A stretch of DNA of 64,000 nucleotides from Rhizobacter sp. OV335 (lineage in GTDB: Bacteria; Pseudomonadota; Gammaproteobacteria; Burkholderiales; Burkholderiaceae_C): NCBI RefSeq assembly GCF_900142965.1, contig NZ_FRCQ01000028.1, positions 1 through 64,000 of the forward strand, given 5' to 3'. The notes under the pieces are model-generated. The model saw only the letters and a list, made by a program, of their open reading frames with translations. It was not told the origin of the DNA and did not search any database. Positions 9,157-18,463 of this stretch are shown piece by piece. The position numbers were made by a program, and so were the translations under genes. The first letter of the stretch is position 1; each line of letters opens with the position of its first letter.

Positions 9157-10707
9157 ATGCGCGTTCTCTCCCGCCTCTCGATCAGCTCGCGGCTCTACTT
9201 CGCGACCTGCTTCTCGCTGCTGCTGCTCGGCCTGATCGGCGGCATCGGCTGGGCCGCGCTGCACGGCATGCGCGGCACCGTGCGCACGCTGGTGGCCGAG
9301 GACTTCGGCATGGCCTCCGACATCAGCGAGCTGCGCACGACGCTCGGCCGGCTGCGGCGCTTCGAGAAGGAGATGATCATCAACTTCAACAACGTCAACG
9401 AGGTCACCGACAACAAGGCCTTGTGGACGAAGGCGCATGCCGAGACGCTCGCGCGGCTGGGCGGCCTGGGCAAGCGCCTGGATGCCGAACCGGCCAAGGC
9501 GATCGCCGCGGCGCTCGAGCAGTTGAAGGCGTACCACGACGGCATGCTGCCGGTGGTCGACCAGCTGGAGCGCGCGACCATCGACGGCGCGGTGGCCGGC
9601 GCCTACGCCGGGCAGCTGAAGGACAACATCGAGACGGTCGAGAAGACGCTGGGCGTGCTGTCGGACGCCTCGCGCGAGCACGTGGCGGCCGGGCAGGCGA
9701 CGGTCGAGCAGGCGATCGGCACCCAGTCGGCACTGCTGGCCGGCGGCGTGCTGGCGGCGCTCGCGGTGCTGCTGCCGCTGACCGTGCTGACGGTGCGCAG
9801 CATCAATGCCTCGATCGCGCATGCGAGCGAGCTGGCGCAGCGCATCGCGCGCGGCGACCTGTCGCAGGCGGTGCAGCCGCGCAGCGACGACGAGATCGGC
9901 CGCCTGCTGCAGGCGATGGACGGCATGCAGAACGCGCTGCGCACGCTGGTCGCGCAGGTCAAGCAATCGACCGACAACATCGCGACCGCGAGCGCCGAGA
10001 TCGCGACCGGCAACCAGGATTTGAGCCACCGCACCGAGCAGACCGCGTCGAACCTGCAGCAGGCCGCGTCGTCGATGGAGCAGCTGACGGGCACCGTCAA
10101 GCAGAGCGCCGATTCGGCCCTCCATGCGAACCAGCTGGCCGCCTCGGCCGCCGAGGTCGCGGCCCGCGGCGGCTCGGTGGTGTCGCAGGTCGTCTCGACG
10201 ATGGACGAGATCAATGCCAGCTCGAAGAAGATCAACGACATCGTCGGCGTGATCGACGGCATCGCGTTCCAGACCAACATCCTGGCGCTGAATGCGGCGG
10301 TCGAAGCGGCGCGTGCCGGCGAACAGGGCCGCGGCTTCGCGGTCGTCGCGAGCGAAGTGCGCAGCCTGGCTCAGCGCAGCGCGCAGGCCGCCAAGGAGAT
10401 CAAGGGCCTGATCGGCGCGAGCGTCGACCGGGTCGATGCCGGCTCGCGGCTGGTGGCCGATGCGGGCAAGACGATGGGCGAGATCGTCGGCTCGGTGCAG
10501 CGCGTCAGCGACATCATCGGCGAGATCACGGCCGCGTCGTCGGAGCAGCGCGACGGCATCGGCAACGTCACGGCCGCAGTGACGCAACTCGACCAGATGA
10601 CGCAGCAGAATTCGGCGCTGGTCGAGCAGAGCGCCGCGGCGGCGGAGAGCCTGAAGGATCAGGCGCGCGTGCTGGCCCAAGCCGTCTCGGTGTTCCGGCT
10701 GGCTTGA
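9157..10707 (+). CDS. Methyl-accepting chemotaxis protein, helical-bundle sensor (MCP5)
   Basis: A 516-residue chemoreceptor with TM1 at about 14-34, a four-helix-bundle periplasmic domain and TM2 at about 191-211, then HAMP and the signalling domain. The bundle shares the segment pattern [19 protein letters not shown] with MCP2 ([19 protein letters not shown]). The C-terminus (VSVFRLA) lacks the pentapeptide. It is the last gene of the chemosensory island, 20 bases after cheW copy 2, and converges on the permease gene 15 bases away. No terminator hairpin is evident in that gap. Confidence 0.95.
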   Translation: MRVLSRLSISSRLYFATCFSLLLLGLIGGIGWAALHGMRGTVRTLVAEDFGMASDISELRTTLGRLRRFEKEMIINFNNVNEVTDNKALWTKAHAETLARLGGLGKRLDAEPAKAIAAALEQLKAYHDGMLPVVDQLERATIDGAVAGAYAGQLKDNIETVEKTLGVLSDASREHVAAGQATVEQAIGTQSALLAGGVLAALAVLLPLTVLTVRSINASIAHASELAQRIARGDLSQAVQPRSDDEIGRLLQAMDGMQNALRTLVAQVKQSTDNIATASAEIATGNQDLSHRTEQTASNLQQAASSMEQLTGTVKQSADSALHANQLAASAAEVAARGGSVVSQVVSTMDEINASSKKINDIVGVIDGIAFQTNILALNAAVEAARAGEQGRGFAVVASEVRSLAQRSAQAAKEIKGLIGASVDRVDAGSRLVADAGKTMGEIVGSVQRVSDIIGEITAASSEQRDGIGNVTAAVTQLDQMTQQNSALVEQSAAAAESLKDQARVLAQAVSVFRLA

Positions 10708-10722
10708 CCCGCGACATAGAAC

Positions 10723-13296
10723 CTACTCGGCCGCGCGGCGCAGCGTCTCGATCACCGGCCGCGACACCACCTCGCGCAGCCCCCACCAGCCTGCTGCCAG
10801 CGCGAGCAGCGCACCGGCCAGGCTGCCACCCAGCGGCAGCCACGGCGACGGGTTCCAGCTGAACTGGAACACGTACTTCGCGAGCGCCCAGCCGACCGCG
10901 GCCGCCGCCACCGACGCCAGGAAGCCCGCCAGCGCGCCGACGCCCAGCAGCTCGGCACGCTGCACCTGGCCGAGCAGCTTCGCGCTGGCACCCAGCGCGC
11001 GCATCACCGCGAACTCGCGGGCGCGTGCCTCGCGCGTGGCCGTCACCGCGGCGAACAGCACCACCAGCCCGGCGGCGAGCGTGAAGCCGAACAGGAACTC
11101 GACCGCGCGGATCACCTGGTCGAGCACCTGCTGGACCTGGCTGAGCGAGGCCGACACGTCGACCGCGGTGATGTTCGGGAATTCGCGGCTCAGCGCGTTG
11201 TCGAAGCCCGGCGTCGCCGGCGCGCGGAAGGCCGTCAGGTAGGTGGCCGGCAGGTCCGGCATCTGCGCGTTCGGGAACATCACGAAGAAGTTCGCCCGCA
11301 TCGAGCCCCAGTCGACCTTGCGCAGGCTGGTGATCTTGCCCTCGGCGGTGATGCCGGCGATGTCGAAGCGCAGCGTGTCGCCGAGCTTCAGGTGCAGCGT
11401 CTCGGCGAGGCCCTCTTCGACGCTCAGGCCACCGGCCTCGTCCGGCGTCCAGCGGCCGGCGGTGACGGTGTTGTGCTGCGGCAGCGTCGCGTCGTGGCTC
11501 AGGTTGAACTCGCGGTCGAGCAGGCGCTTGGCGCGCTCTTCCTGCAGATCGTCGGCGGTGGTCGGCTTGCCGTTCACCGCGACCAGCCGGCCGCGGATCA
11601 TCGGGAACCAGTCGTAGCGGCCGACCCCGGCCGCCTTGAGCCGCGCCTGGAAGGCCTCGGACTGCTCCGGCTGGATGTTGATCACGAAACGGTTCGGCGC
11701 ATCGGCCGGCGTCGCGGCGCGCCAGCTGGAGATCAGGTCGGTGCGCAGCAGCACCAGCAGCATCAGCGCCAGCAGCCCGACGCTGAGCGCCGACACCTGC
11801 AGCACCGCGAAGGCCGGGCGCGCCGCGATCTGCCGTGTGGCGAGCACCAGCCAGCGCGGTGCGCGCGACTCGGGCACCGCACGACGCAGCAACTGCACCG
11901 CGATCCACGACAGCAGCGCGAACACCGCGATCGCGCCGGCAAAACCGCCGACCGCGATCAGCCCGAGCGTCAGGTCGGACGACACCGCGAGCAGCAGCGC
12001 CGCGAAGCCGATCGCGCCGGCCGCCAGCACCGCGATCGAAGCCGGCTTCAGCGCGCCGACATCGCGGCGGATCACGCGCAGCGGCGGCACCTGGGCCAGC
12101 TGCAGCACCGGCGGCAGCCCGAAGCCCATCAGCAGCGTGAAGCCGACGCCGATGCCGAACAGCGCCGGCCAGGCGCTGGCGGCCGGCAGCGCGCTGTCGA
12201 CCAGCCCGGCCAGCAGCCAGACGAACACGTAGTGCACCGCGAAGCCGAGCAGCACGCCGGCCACGCTGGCCAGCACGCCGACGATGCCGAACTCCAGCAG
12301 GTACTGCAGCGCGATCGTGCGCTGCGGCTGCCCGAGCACGCGCAGCATCGCGCAGTCGTCGAGGTGGCGGTCGGCGAAATCGCGGGCCGCGATGCCCACC
12401 GCCACCGCCGCCAGCAGCGCGGCGAGCAGCGCGACCAGGTTCAGGAATTTCTGCGCGCGGTCCAGCGTCTGGCGCATCTCGGGGCGGCCGGTCTCGAGCG
12501 ACTCGACGCGCATGCCGCGCAGCTGGCGGGCCTTCAGCTGGGCCTCGGTCCAGCCGACGAACTCGCGCAGCGCGGCCTCGCGGCCCGCCGGCGCCGCCAC
12601 CGCGAGGCGGTAGGTGACGCGGCTCGCGGGCTGCACCAGCCCGGTGGCCGGCAGGTCGGCCTCGTTGAGCATCACGCGCGGCGCGAAGCTGATGAAGCCG
12701 GCGCCGCGGTCGGGCTCGATCACGATGACCGACGCGATGCGCAGGCTGGCATCGCCGAGCAGCAGCGCATCGCCGACCTTCAGCTGCAGTGCGTCGAGCA
12801 CGCCGGCATCGACCCACACGGTGCCGGCAGCCGGCGCGCTCGCGACCGTGCGCTGCGCGCCGCCGGGGGCATCGGCCAGCGTCAGCTTGCCGCGCAGCGG
12901 GTAGCCGCTGGTCACGCTCTTGACGGCGACCAGGCGCGACGCCCCGCCCTTGTCGTCGGGCGCCCGGCCCATGCTCGGGAAGGTGGCGGTCTGCGCGAGC
13001 GTGAGCCCGAGGCCGCGTGCGTGCTCGGCGATGTCGGCCGGCGCCGGCTGGTCGCTCGCGACGATCGCATCGCCGCCCAGCATCTGGCGGGCGTCGCGCG
13101 CGAGGCCGGCATTCAGCCGGTCGGCGAAGAAGCCGACCGCGCTCAACGCCGCCACCGCGAGCATCACCGCGACCAGCAGCAGCAGCAGTTCGCCGGCGCG
13201 GAAGTCGCGCGCGGCCTGCCGCCACGCGAGGGTCCAGGCCGATGCGGCACGGCGAGCAGCGGGCGACACGGGAACAGCGGAATCGGCAGACGTCAT
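10723..13296 (-). CDS. FtsX-type ABC transporter permease (YbbP-like)
   Basis: An 857-residue inner-membrane permease. It has an N-terminal helix at about 40-60, a large periplasmic region and then two FtsX-type helix sets (segments such as LVALLAALLAAVAVGIAARD and a C-terminal FLFGFTLAAGLVVLFAAV). This double-FtsX architecture and length match the YbbP family (COG3127), which works with the YbbA ATPase and is genetically linked to the TesA lipase/esterase. Neither partner is adjacent here. The ATG lies in an ATGA overlap with the stop of the upstream LysR gene, so the two are translationally coupled. The substrate is unknown, with lipid or lipoprotein handling most likely by family. Confidence 0.9.
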   Translation of the reverse strand: MTSADSAVPVSPAARRAASAWTLAWRQAARDFRAGELLLLLVAVMLAVAALSAVGFFADRLNAGLARDARQMLGGDAIVASDQPAPADIAEHARGLGLTLAQTATFPSMGRAPDDKGGASRLVAVKSVTSGYPLRGKLTLADAPGGAQRTVASAPAAGTVWVDAGVLDALQLKVGDALLLGDASLRIASVIVIEPDRGAGFISFAPRVMLNEADLPATGLVQPASRVTYRLAVAAPAGREAALREFVGWTEAQLKARQLRGMRVESLETGRPEMRQTLDRAQKFLNLVALLAALLAAVAVGIAARDFADRHLDDCAMLRVLGQPQRTIALQYLLEFGIVGVLASVAGVLLGFAVHYVFVWLLAGLVDSALPAASAWPALFGIGVGFTLLMGFGLPPVLQLAQVPPLRVIRRDVGALKPASIAVLAAGAIGFAALLLAVSSDLTLGLIAVGGFAGAIAVFALLSWIAVQLLRRAVPESRAPRWLVLATRQIAARPAFAVLQVSALSVGLLALMLLVLLRTDLISSWRAATPADAPNRFVINIQPEQSEAFQARLKAAGVGRYDWFPMIRGRLVAVNGKPTTADDLQEERAKRLLDREFNLSHDATLPQHNTVTAGRWTPDEAGGLSVEEGLAETLHLKLGDTLRFDIAGITAEGKITSLRKVDWGSMRANFFVMFPNAQMPDLPATYLTAFRAPATPGFDNALSREFPNITAVDVSASLSQVQQVLDQVIRAVEFLFGFTLAAGLVVLFAAVTATREARAREFAVMRALGASAKLLGQVQRAELLGVGALAGFLASVAAAAVGWALAKYVFQFSWNPSPWLPLGGSLAGALLALAAGWWGLREVVSRPVIETLRRAAE

Positions 13297-14240
13297 CGGG
13301 ATTTCTTTCGGGTGGGAGCCGGATCGTCCCATTGACGCTTGCGCTCGAGCAAGTGGTCGACGAAGGCCCGCACTTTCAGCGGGACATGGCGGGCATGCGG
13401 GTACAGCAGGTTGTAGGGCCGGGAGCGGCCACCGAAGGGCATGAGCACTTCGGTCAGGCGGCCGGCCGCCAGATCGGCGTCGACGACGAAGCGGTAGGCC
13501 TGGAAGATCCCCGCGCCATGGCGCGCCAGCGTCACGCCGGCCAGCACGTCGTCGGCGCAGGTGATGCGGCCGGTGGTGAGCAGGTCCACCTCCTCCCCGG
13601 CCTCGCGAAACAGCCATGGGATCGGGCGACCGTTGCTCGGCAATTCGAACTGGATGCAATCGTGGCCGGCGAGTTCGGCCAGCGTCGCCGGCACGCCGTG
13701 GCGCGCGAGGTAGTCGGGCGCCGCGACGATCACCAGCTCGGCGTCTTCCAGGTGCCGGCAGATCAGCGTCGAGTCGTCGGGCGCGCGCACGCGGATCGCG
13801 AGGTCGAACCCCTCGTCGCCGAAATCGATGTTGCGGTTGCTGACGTGCAGCTCGAGCTTCACGTCCGGATGCGCCTGCATGAAGGCCGGCAGCATCGGCA
13901 GCAGCCGGTGGTGGCCATAGGTGGTCGGCACGCTGATGCGCAGCGTGCCCGAGGGCCGTGCCTGCTGGCCGCCGACCTCGCGCTCGGCATCGACGAGCTG
14001 GTCGAGCGCAGCCCGGCAGCGCTCGAAGTAGGCGCGCCCGGCATCGGTCAGGCGAATGTGGCGCGTCGTCCGCACGAAGAGCCGCGCGCCGAGCCGTTCT
14101 TCCAATCGCCCGATCGAGCGACTGACGGCGGCCGGCGTCACGCCGGCGATGGCGGCTGCCGCGGTGAAGCCCTGGTGTTCGGCCGCGAGGCAGAACAGCT
14201 CGATGCTGCCCAGCATCACGTCGTCGAACTGCCGTTTCAT
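13293..14240 (-). CDS. LysR family transcriptional regulator
   Basis: A 315-residue LysR regulator. The N-terminal winged helix-turn-helix is at about residues 10-68 (GFTAAAAIAGVTPAAVSRSIGRLEERLG) and the periplasmic-binding-protein-like effector domain at about 95-300. It is divergent from the SDR gene at 14374, with 133 bases between the start codons, the usual arrangement for a LysR protein and its target. Its stop overlaps the start of the permease gene, so it is also coupled to that gene. The C-terminus is basic (PAPTRKKSR). The effector is unknown. Confidence 0.95.
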   Translation of the reverse strand: MKRQFDDVMLGSIELFCLAAEHQGFTAAAAIAGVTPAAVSRSIGRLEERLGARLFVRTTRHIRLTDAGRAYFERCRAALDQLVDAEREVGGQQARPSGTLRISVPTTYGHHRLLPMLPAFMQAHPDVKLELHVSNRNIDFGDEGFDLAIRVRAPDDSTLICRHLEDAELVIVAAPDYLARHGVPATLAELAGHDCIQFELPSNGRPIPWLFREAGEEVDLLTTGRITCADDVLAGVTLARHGAGIFQAYRFVVDADLAAGRLTEVLMPFGGRSRPYNLLYPHARHVPLKVRAFVDHLLERKRQWDDPAPTRKKSR

Positions 14241-14267
14241 GTCATCGCATCCAGCGGCCGCATTGAT

Positions 14268-14278
14268 TACACCGTGTA
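14268..14278. promoter_or_regulatory. Short palindrome in the LysR/SDR divergent promoter region
   Basis: TACACCGTGTA is a perfect 5-base-arm palindrome in the gap between the divergently transcribed LysR and SDR genes. It contains the T-N9-A symmetry common to LysR operators but not the classical T-N11-A spacing. It is a candidate binding site only. Confidence 0.35.
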
Positions 14279-14373
14279 GCGCCAGATGTTAAGCGAACCG
14301 TCTTTATCCGAAGAGGCCTGGTTCCTAGAGTGAAGCCCTGTCCTTTCCACTCTGTCTGCAGGAGCCATTCACC

Positions 14374-15087
14374 ATGAAACACGAACCCAAGGTCGCCGTC
14401 ATCACCGGCGCGTCCAGCGGCATCGGCGCCGCGCTGGTCCAGGCCTACCGCGAGGCCGGCTTCCGCGTGGTCGCCAACTCGCGCTCGATCCGCACGAGCG
14501 ACGACCCCGGGATCCTCGCGGTCGCCGGCGACATCGCCGACCCTGCGACCGCCGAGCGCATCTTCCGCGACGGCGTCGACCGCTTCGGCCGCATCGACAC
14601 GCTGGTCAACAACGCCGGCATCTTCACGGCCAAGCCGTTCACGCAGTTCACCGCCGACGACTGGTCGGCCAACATCGCGACCAACCTGGCCGGCTTCTTC
14701 CACGTGACGCAGCGCGCGGTGGCGCGGATGGAAGCGCAGGGCTCGGGCCACATCGTGCAGATCACGACCAGCATCGTCGACCAGCCGATCAACGGCGTGC
14801 CGGCCGTGCTGGCGTCGATCACCAAGGGCGGGCTGAACGCCGCGACCCGGGCGCTGGCGATCGAGTACGCGTCGCGCGGCATCCGCGTCAACGCGGTGTC
14901 GCCCGGCATCATCAAGACGCCGATGCACCCGCCGGAGAACCATGCCGCGCTCGCCGGCCTGCACCCGGTGGGCCGCATGGGCGAGATGAGCGACATCGTC
15001 GACGCGGTGCTGTTCCTCGAGAAGGCGGCGTTCGTGACGGGCGAGATCCTGCACGTCGACGGCGGGCAGTCCGCCGGGCACTGGTGA
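14374..15087 (+). CDS. SDR family protein lacking the catalytic tyrosine
   Basis: A 237-residue Rossmann-fold protein. The cofactor motif TGASSGIG is at 10-17, NNAG is near 89, and the C-terminal VNAVSPGIIKTPM and GEILHVDGG are typical of the short-chain dehydrogenase family. The catalytic YxxxK is replaced by ASITK: the lysine is kept but the tyrosine position is alanine. The serine expected upstream lies in ITTSIVD. It may be an altered-mechanism or non-catalytic NAD(P)-binding protein. It is followed 6 bases later by a tautomerase gene, so the two form an operon divergent from LysR. The Shine-Dalgarno is AGGAG (14360-14364). Confidence 0.9.
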   Translation: MKHEPKVAVITGASSGIGAALVQAYREAGFRVVANSRSIRTSDDPGILAVAGDIADPATAERIFRDGVDRFGRIDTLVNNAGIFTAKPFTQFTADDWSANIATNLAGFFHVTQRAVARMEAQGSGHIVQITTSIVDQPINGVPAVLASITKGGLNAATRALAIEYASRGIRVNAVSPGIIKTPMHPPENHAALAGLHPVGRMGEMSDIVDAVLFLEKAAFVTGEILHVDGGQSAGHW

Positions 15088-15093
15088 GCCGCC

Positions 15094-15336
15094 ATGCCGT
15101 ACATCCGCATCGAAGTCACCCGTGAAGGCGTCACGCAGCAGCAGAAGCAGCAGCTGATCGCCGAAGCCACCGAGATGGTGGTCCGCGTGCTGGGCAAGGA
15201 CCCGGCGACGACCTTCGTGATCATCGACGAGGTCGAGACCGACAACTGGGGCGTGGCGGGGCGTACCGTCACCGAGCGGCGCCGGATGACAGCCCCTCGA
15301 CCGGCGGGTACGCCGGCCGATCCCCCGGGGGGATGA
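15094..15336 (+). CDS. 4-oxalocrotonate tautomerase family protein
   Basis: An 80-residue product. After removal of the initiator Met the chain starts with proline (PYIRIEVTREGVT), the catalytic base of the 4-OT family, and has an Arg near position 11 as in the classical enzymes. The middle (ATTFVIIDEVETDNWGVAG) matches the small tautomerase fold; family members form dimers or hexamers. The last 15 residues (PRPAGTPADPPGG) are low complexity. It is coupled to the SDR gene (6-base gap). The pairing suggests metabolism of a keto/enol or aromatic-derived compound, but the substrate cannot be named. Confidence 0.88.
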   Translation: MPYIRIEVTREGVTQQQKQQLIAEATEMVVRVLGKDPATTFVIIDEVETDNWGVAGRTVTERRRMTAPRPAGTPADPPGG

Positions 15337-15451
15337 GGGCCGGCTTGGGGCGGCCCGGCGCTCGGCCCTCTGCCCGGCGAACAAGCGCCCTGAACCCTGC
15401 GTGCAAATCCGGCGAACGCGGCCGGGCACGCAGGGTGCTGTAATTTGTGGC

Positions 15452-16291
15452 ATGAACACCCTGCCCTCGATCTTCCTGTCCCACGGCTCGCCGATGATGG
15501 CGCTGGAACCCGGCACCACCGGCCCGTTCCTGCAGCGCCTGGGCGCGACACTCGACGCCCACTACCCGCGCCCGAAGGCCATCCTCGCCGTCTCGGCGCA
15601 CAGCGTCGCCCGCGAGCCGGTGCTGCTGGGCGCGGCCACCCACCAGGCGGTGCACGACTTCGGCGGCTTCCCCGATGCGCTGTACCAGCTGCAATACAGC
15701 CCGCCCGGCGCGCCCGAGCTGGCGACCCAGGTCGAGGCGCGGCTGCGCGCGGCCGGCCTGCCGGTGCACCTCAGCGACGAAGGCGGGCTGGACCACGGCA
15801 TCTGGAGCATGCTGCGCTTCATGCGGCCGCAGGCCGACATCCCGGTGCTGCCGCTCGCGTGGGTGCCCAACCTGCCGCCGGCGCAGCAGTTCGCGCTCGG
15901 CGAGCTGCTGGCCTCGCTGGCCGACGACGGCGTGCTGGTGATGGGCACCGGCAGCATCACGCACAACCTGCGCCGCGTCGTCAGCGGCGGCCGGCCGGCG
16001 GTCGACGCGGTCGAGGTGGCCGAGAGCGCGGGCTTCCGCCGCTGGATGCTCGAGCGCAGCGCCGCACGCGACTGGGACGCGCTGTTCGACTACCGCCGGC
16101 AAGCGCCCGCCGCGGTCGACATGCACCCGACCGACGAGCACCTGCTGCCGTGGTACGTCGCGGCCGGCGCCGGCGGCCGCATGCATGCGCCGCAGCGGCT
16201 GCATGACGCGGTGACCTACGGTTGCCTGGGGATGGACGCCTATGCGTTCGGCCCGGCCGCCGCGACGCTGAAGCAGCAGCTGGCCGCCTGA
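15452..16291 (+). CDS. LigB/DODA-type extradiol dioxygenase (YgiD-like)
   Basis: A 279-residue cytoplasmic non-haem iron or zinc enzyme of the class III extradiol dioxygenase family. Visible signatures are LSHGSPMMALE near the N-terminus, HDFGGFP (about 70), LDHGIWSMLRFM (about 117) and the late histidine in TDEHLLPWYVAAGAG; these provide the metal ligands and catalytic His. Length matches YgiD/4,5-DOPA dioxygenase (about 260-280). The ATG at 15452 starts the conserved sequence. It is 115 bases after the tautomerase and may be a separate unit, though the combination hints at catechol-type ring cleavage. Confidence 0.9.
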   Translation: MNTLPSIFLSHGSPMMALEPGTTGPFLQRLGATLDAHYPRPKAILAVSAHSVAREPVLLGAATHQAVHDFGGFPDALYQLQYSPPGAPELATQVEARLRAAGLPVHLSDEGGLDHGIWSMLRFMRPQADIPVLPLAWVPNLPPAQQFALGELLASLADDGVLVMGTGSITHNLRRVVSGGRPAVDAVEVAESAGFRRWMLERSAARDWDALFDYRRQAPAAVDMHPTDEHLLPWYVAAGAGGRMHAPQRLHDAVTYGCLGMDAYAFGPAAATLKQQLAA

Positions 16292-16304
16292 CGGCGCCAG
16301 GCCT

Positions 16305-17657
16305 TCAGGGCGCGAGCGCGACGACGCCCGAGGCCGGGCTGCTCGCCGCGCGGGCCGATGCGGCGGCCCGGTCGTCGTTGTACTGCCTGGCCAGCGCGGC
16401 GACGTTCTGCCCGGTGCGGGCGATCAGCATGCGCGCCGCGCCGATCTCGCCGAACTGGCCGCGGTCGAGCGCCCACTTGGTCTCACGCTCGATCTGGGCG
16501 CAGGACCATTCGGTGCCGGTCGCGATCGCCATCGGCTTCATCGCCTGCGACATCGCATCGCGCTCCAGGCGCAAGGCCTGCAGGCGCTCGGACGGCCAGC
16601 CGACGCGCGCACCCAGCGCCTGGCCGATGGCCATGTCGAGCAGCGAGGTCGAGCGCCTGGCCATCAGCTCGGCCAGGTCGGCGCACACCTGCAGGCGGTT
16701 GCCGTCGCGCACCGCCGTCGCATCGCAGTGCTGCATCAGCGTCTTCAGCCCGGGCATCGCCAGCGCCGACTCGATGCCGGCCGCGCGCTCCATCACGGCG
16801 CGGCGTTCGATGGCCGGCGTGCCCGGCGGCAGGCTGCGCAGCGCGAGCGCGCTGACCTGGCCCCAGCGCAGGTCGGCGGTGCTCGCCTTCGACGCGCGGT
16901 ACAAGGCCTCGTCGACGAGGCCGGTCTCGCCGCGCTGGTCGGCCTCGGAGGCGACTTCCAGCCAGGCGTCGGCATTGGTCGGGTCGAGCGTCGCGAGCTG
17001 GCGCGTCGACAGCATCTGGCAGGCGCCGCCGGGGTTGGCCCGGCAGGCGCGCCAGGCCAGCGTGTAGACGGCCGGCGAGCGCGTCGCGACGGCCATCTGC
17101 GCGAGCGCATCGCGCTGCGAGGCGTTGGCACCGACGCGCGCCTGGCGCTGCGGGTCGGATTCTTGCGGCTCGGCCGGCGCGCTGCAGTCGGCGCCTTCGC
17201 AGGCCTGCGGCGCATTGGCGTGCGACGGGCCGTCGTCGCGCTGCAGCAGCAGCGCGGTGGCGCGCGCCAGTTCGTCCGGCTGTTGCGCCAGCGCGGCGAC
17301 CAGGCGCCGGTGCGCTGCGTCACCGGCCGTCGTGAACAGCGAGCGGTCGAGCGGCTGGCCGCCCTTGGCCTTCACGCGGCCGATGCCGCACACCTCGATC
17401 TCGTCGGCCGCAAGCGGCGCGCTGGCGGCGGCCGCCGCCGAGGCGGCCTCGCCATACAAGGCGGCGAAGCCTTCGATCAACGGCGGGCCGGGCATCGGGA
17501 TCAGTGGCGCGGAGGCTGCGGGTTCAATCGCCTCGACCACCACCGGGTCATGCGGCACCGCAGGCGCGTCCGGCGTGCCCTGCCAGACCAGCGCCAGCAA
17601 CAGCGCGACCACCGCGAACCCGACCGTCGCCCGCGTCGCGTTGCTCGGCGGCGTCAT
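16305..17657 (-). CDS. Hypothetical membrane-anchored protein coupled to a LytTR regulator
   Basis: I do not recognise a family for this 450-residue protein. One N-terminal hydrophobic segment (about 11-27) is followed by a Pro/Ala-rich stretch to about 85, then an alpha-helical body. The body contains a possible TPR-like part (LDPTNADAWLEVASEADQRGE) and several cysteines (VCGIG, QACEGADC, RACRANPGGACQ, QHCDA, LQVCAD). The topology suggests a periplasmic or cell-surface body held by an uncleaved anchor. Its ATG overlaps the stop of the response regulator (ATGA), making it the third gene of that operon, so it may be a sensor partner or output of the system. Confidence 0.8.
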   Translation of the reverse strand: MTPPSNATRATVGFAVVALLLALVWQGTPDAPAVPHDPVVVEAIEPAASAPLIPMPGPPLIEGFAALYGEAASAAAAASAPLAADEIEVCGIGRVKAKGGQPLDRSLFTTAGDAAHRRLVAALAQQPDELARATALLLQRDDGPSHANAPQACEGADCSAPAEPQESDPQRQARVGANASQRDALAQMAVATRSPAVYTLAWRACRANPGGACQMLSTRQLATLDPTNADAWLEVASEADQRGETGLVDEALYRASKASTADLRWGQVSALALRSLPPGTPAIERRAVMERAAGIESALAMPGLKTLMQHCDATAVRDGNRLQVCADLAELMARRSTSLLDMAIGQALGARVGWPSERLQALRLERDAMSQAMKPMAIATGTEWSCAQIERETKWALDRGQFGEIGAARMLIARTGQNVAALARQYNDDRAAASARAASSPASGVVALAP

Positions 17658-18463
17658 ACGCCACCCTCGGCAATGGCTTCCTTGACGGCCGCGACCTGCC
17701 GGCGCGACACGACCAGCCAGTCGTCGACCGGCGCGACGCGCACCACCCAGCCTTCGGTCGGCTCTTCGCCGTCTTCGCCGGGCAGCGTGCGCCGCTCCAG
17801 CGCGCGCAGCGCGCGCCGGGCGACCAGCGCATTGCGGTGGATGCGCAGGAAGCGGTCGCCCAGGCGCTGCTCCAGGTCGGTCAGTGCGTCATCGAGCACA
17901 TGGGTGTGGGTGGCGGTTCGCAGGGTCACGTACTTCAACTCCGCTTTCAGGTACAGCACTTCAGAAACCGGCACGCGCAGCTTGCGGCCCAGGTCGTTCA
18001 CCAGGATCACCGGTTCGTCGTCCGCCAGCGCCGGCGCCAGCGCTGGGGCCGGCGCAGCACGCGGCGCCAGCCGCTGCGCGACGCGCTGCAGCGCCGCCTG
18101 CAGGCGCTCGCGGCGCACCGGCTTGGTCAGGTAGTCGGCGGCATCGAGCTCGAAGGCCTGCAGCGCATGTTCGGCATGCGCGGTGACGAACACGATGGCC
18201 GGCGGGTCGCTGCGGCGGCGCAGCTGCGCGGCCAGCTGGCGCCCATCGGGGCCGGGCATGTGGATGTCGAGCAGCAGCAGGTCGCAGGCGTTCGCGGCCA
18301 GCCAGTCGAGCGCCTGCTGGGCGTTGCCGGCCTCGCCGACCACCTCGGCGCGCGGCTCGGCGCAATCGCCCACCAGGCCGCGCAGGCGCAGCCGCGCGAG
18401 CGGCTCGTCGTCGACCAGCAGCACGCGCAGCACGGGCACGGTGGAGGGGTCGTTGCTGCTCAC
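17654..18463 (-). CDS. LytTR-family response regulator
   Basis: A 269-residue response regulator. The receiver domain (about 10-125) has the acidic pair VDDE, the phospho-acceptor Asp in LLLLDIHMPG and KPV near the end. An Ala/Pro linker leads to a LytTR DNA-binding domain (about 150-260; FLRIHRNALVARRAL is characteristic). The start is a GTG at 18463: no ATG lies near, and the GTG forms a GTGA overlap with the stop of the kinase gene. It belongs to the AlgR/LytR/BtsR class that binds direct repeats near target promoters. It is co-transcribed with the kinase and the hypothetical gene. Confidence 0.93.
   Translation of the reverse strand: MSSNDPSTVPVLRVLLVDDEPLARLRLRGLVGDCAEPRAEVVGEAGNAQQALDWLAANACDLLLLDIHMPGPDGRQLAAQLRRRSDPPAIVFVTAHAEHALQAFELDAADYLTKPVRRERLQAALQRVAQRLAPRAAPAPALAPALADDEPVILVNDLGRKLRVPVSEVLYLKAELKYVTLRTATHTHVLDDALTDLEQRLGDRFLRIHRNALVARRALRALERRTLPGEDGEEPTEGWVVRVAPVDDWLVVSRRQVAAVKEAIAEGGV

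Noticed and set aside
1157-9580. Very long open frames antisense to the chemoreceptor genes (for example minus strand 1157-3691 and 4717-7974)
   Set aside because: They mirror the conserved signalling-domain repeats, lack coherent start regions and domain motifs, and arise from the high GC content. The plus-strand receptors explain the sequence fully.
3500-10300. Regular near-identical blocks every few kilobases, considered as a repeat array
   Set aside because: They are the conserved MCP signalling domains in coding frame, not CRISPR or satellite repeats.
10723-13659. Extended N-terminus for the permease reaching into the LysR gene
   Set aside because: The added 121 residues are an out-of-frame reading of LysR. 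The ATGA junction at 13293-13296 gives a natural start with a membrane-protein N-terminus.
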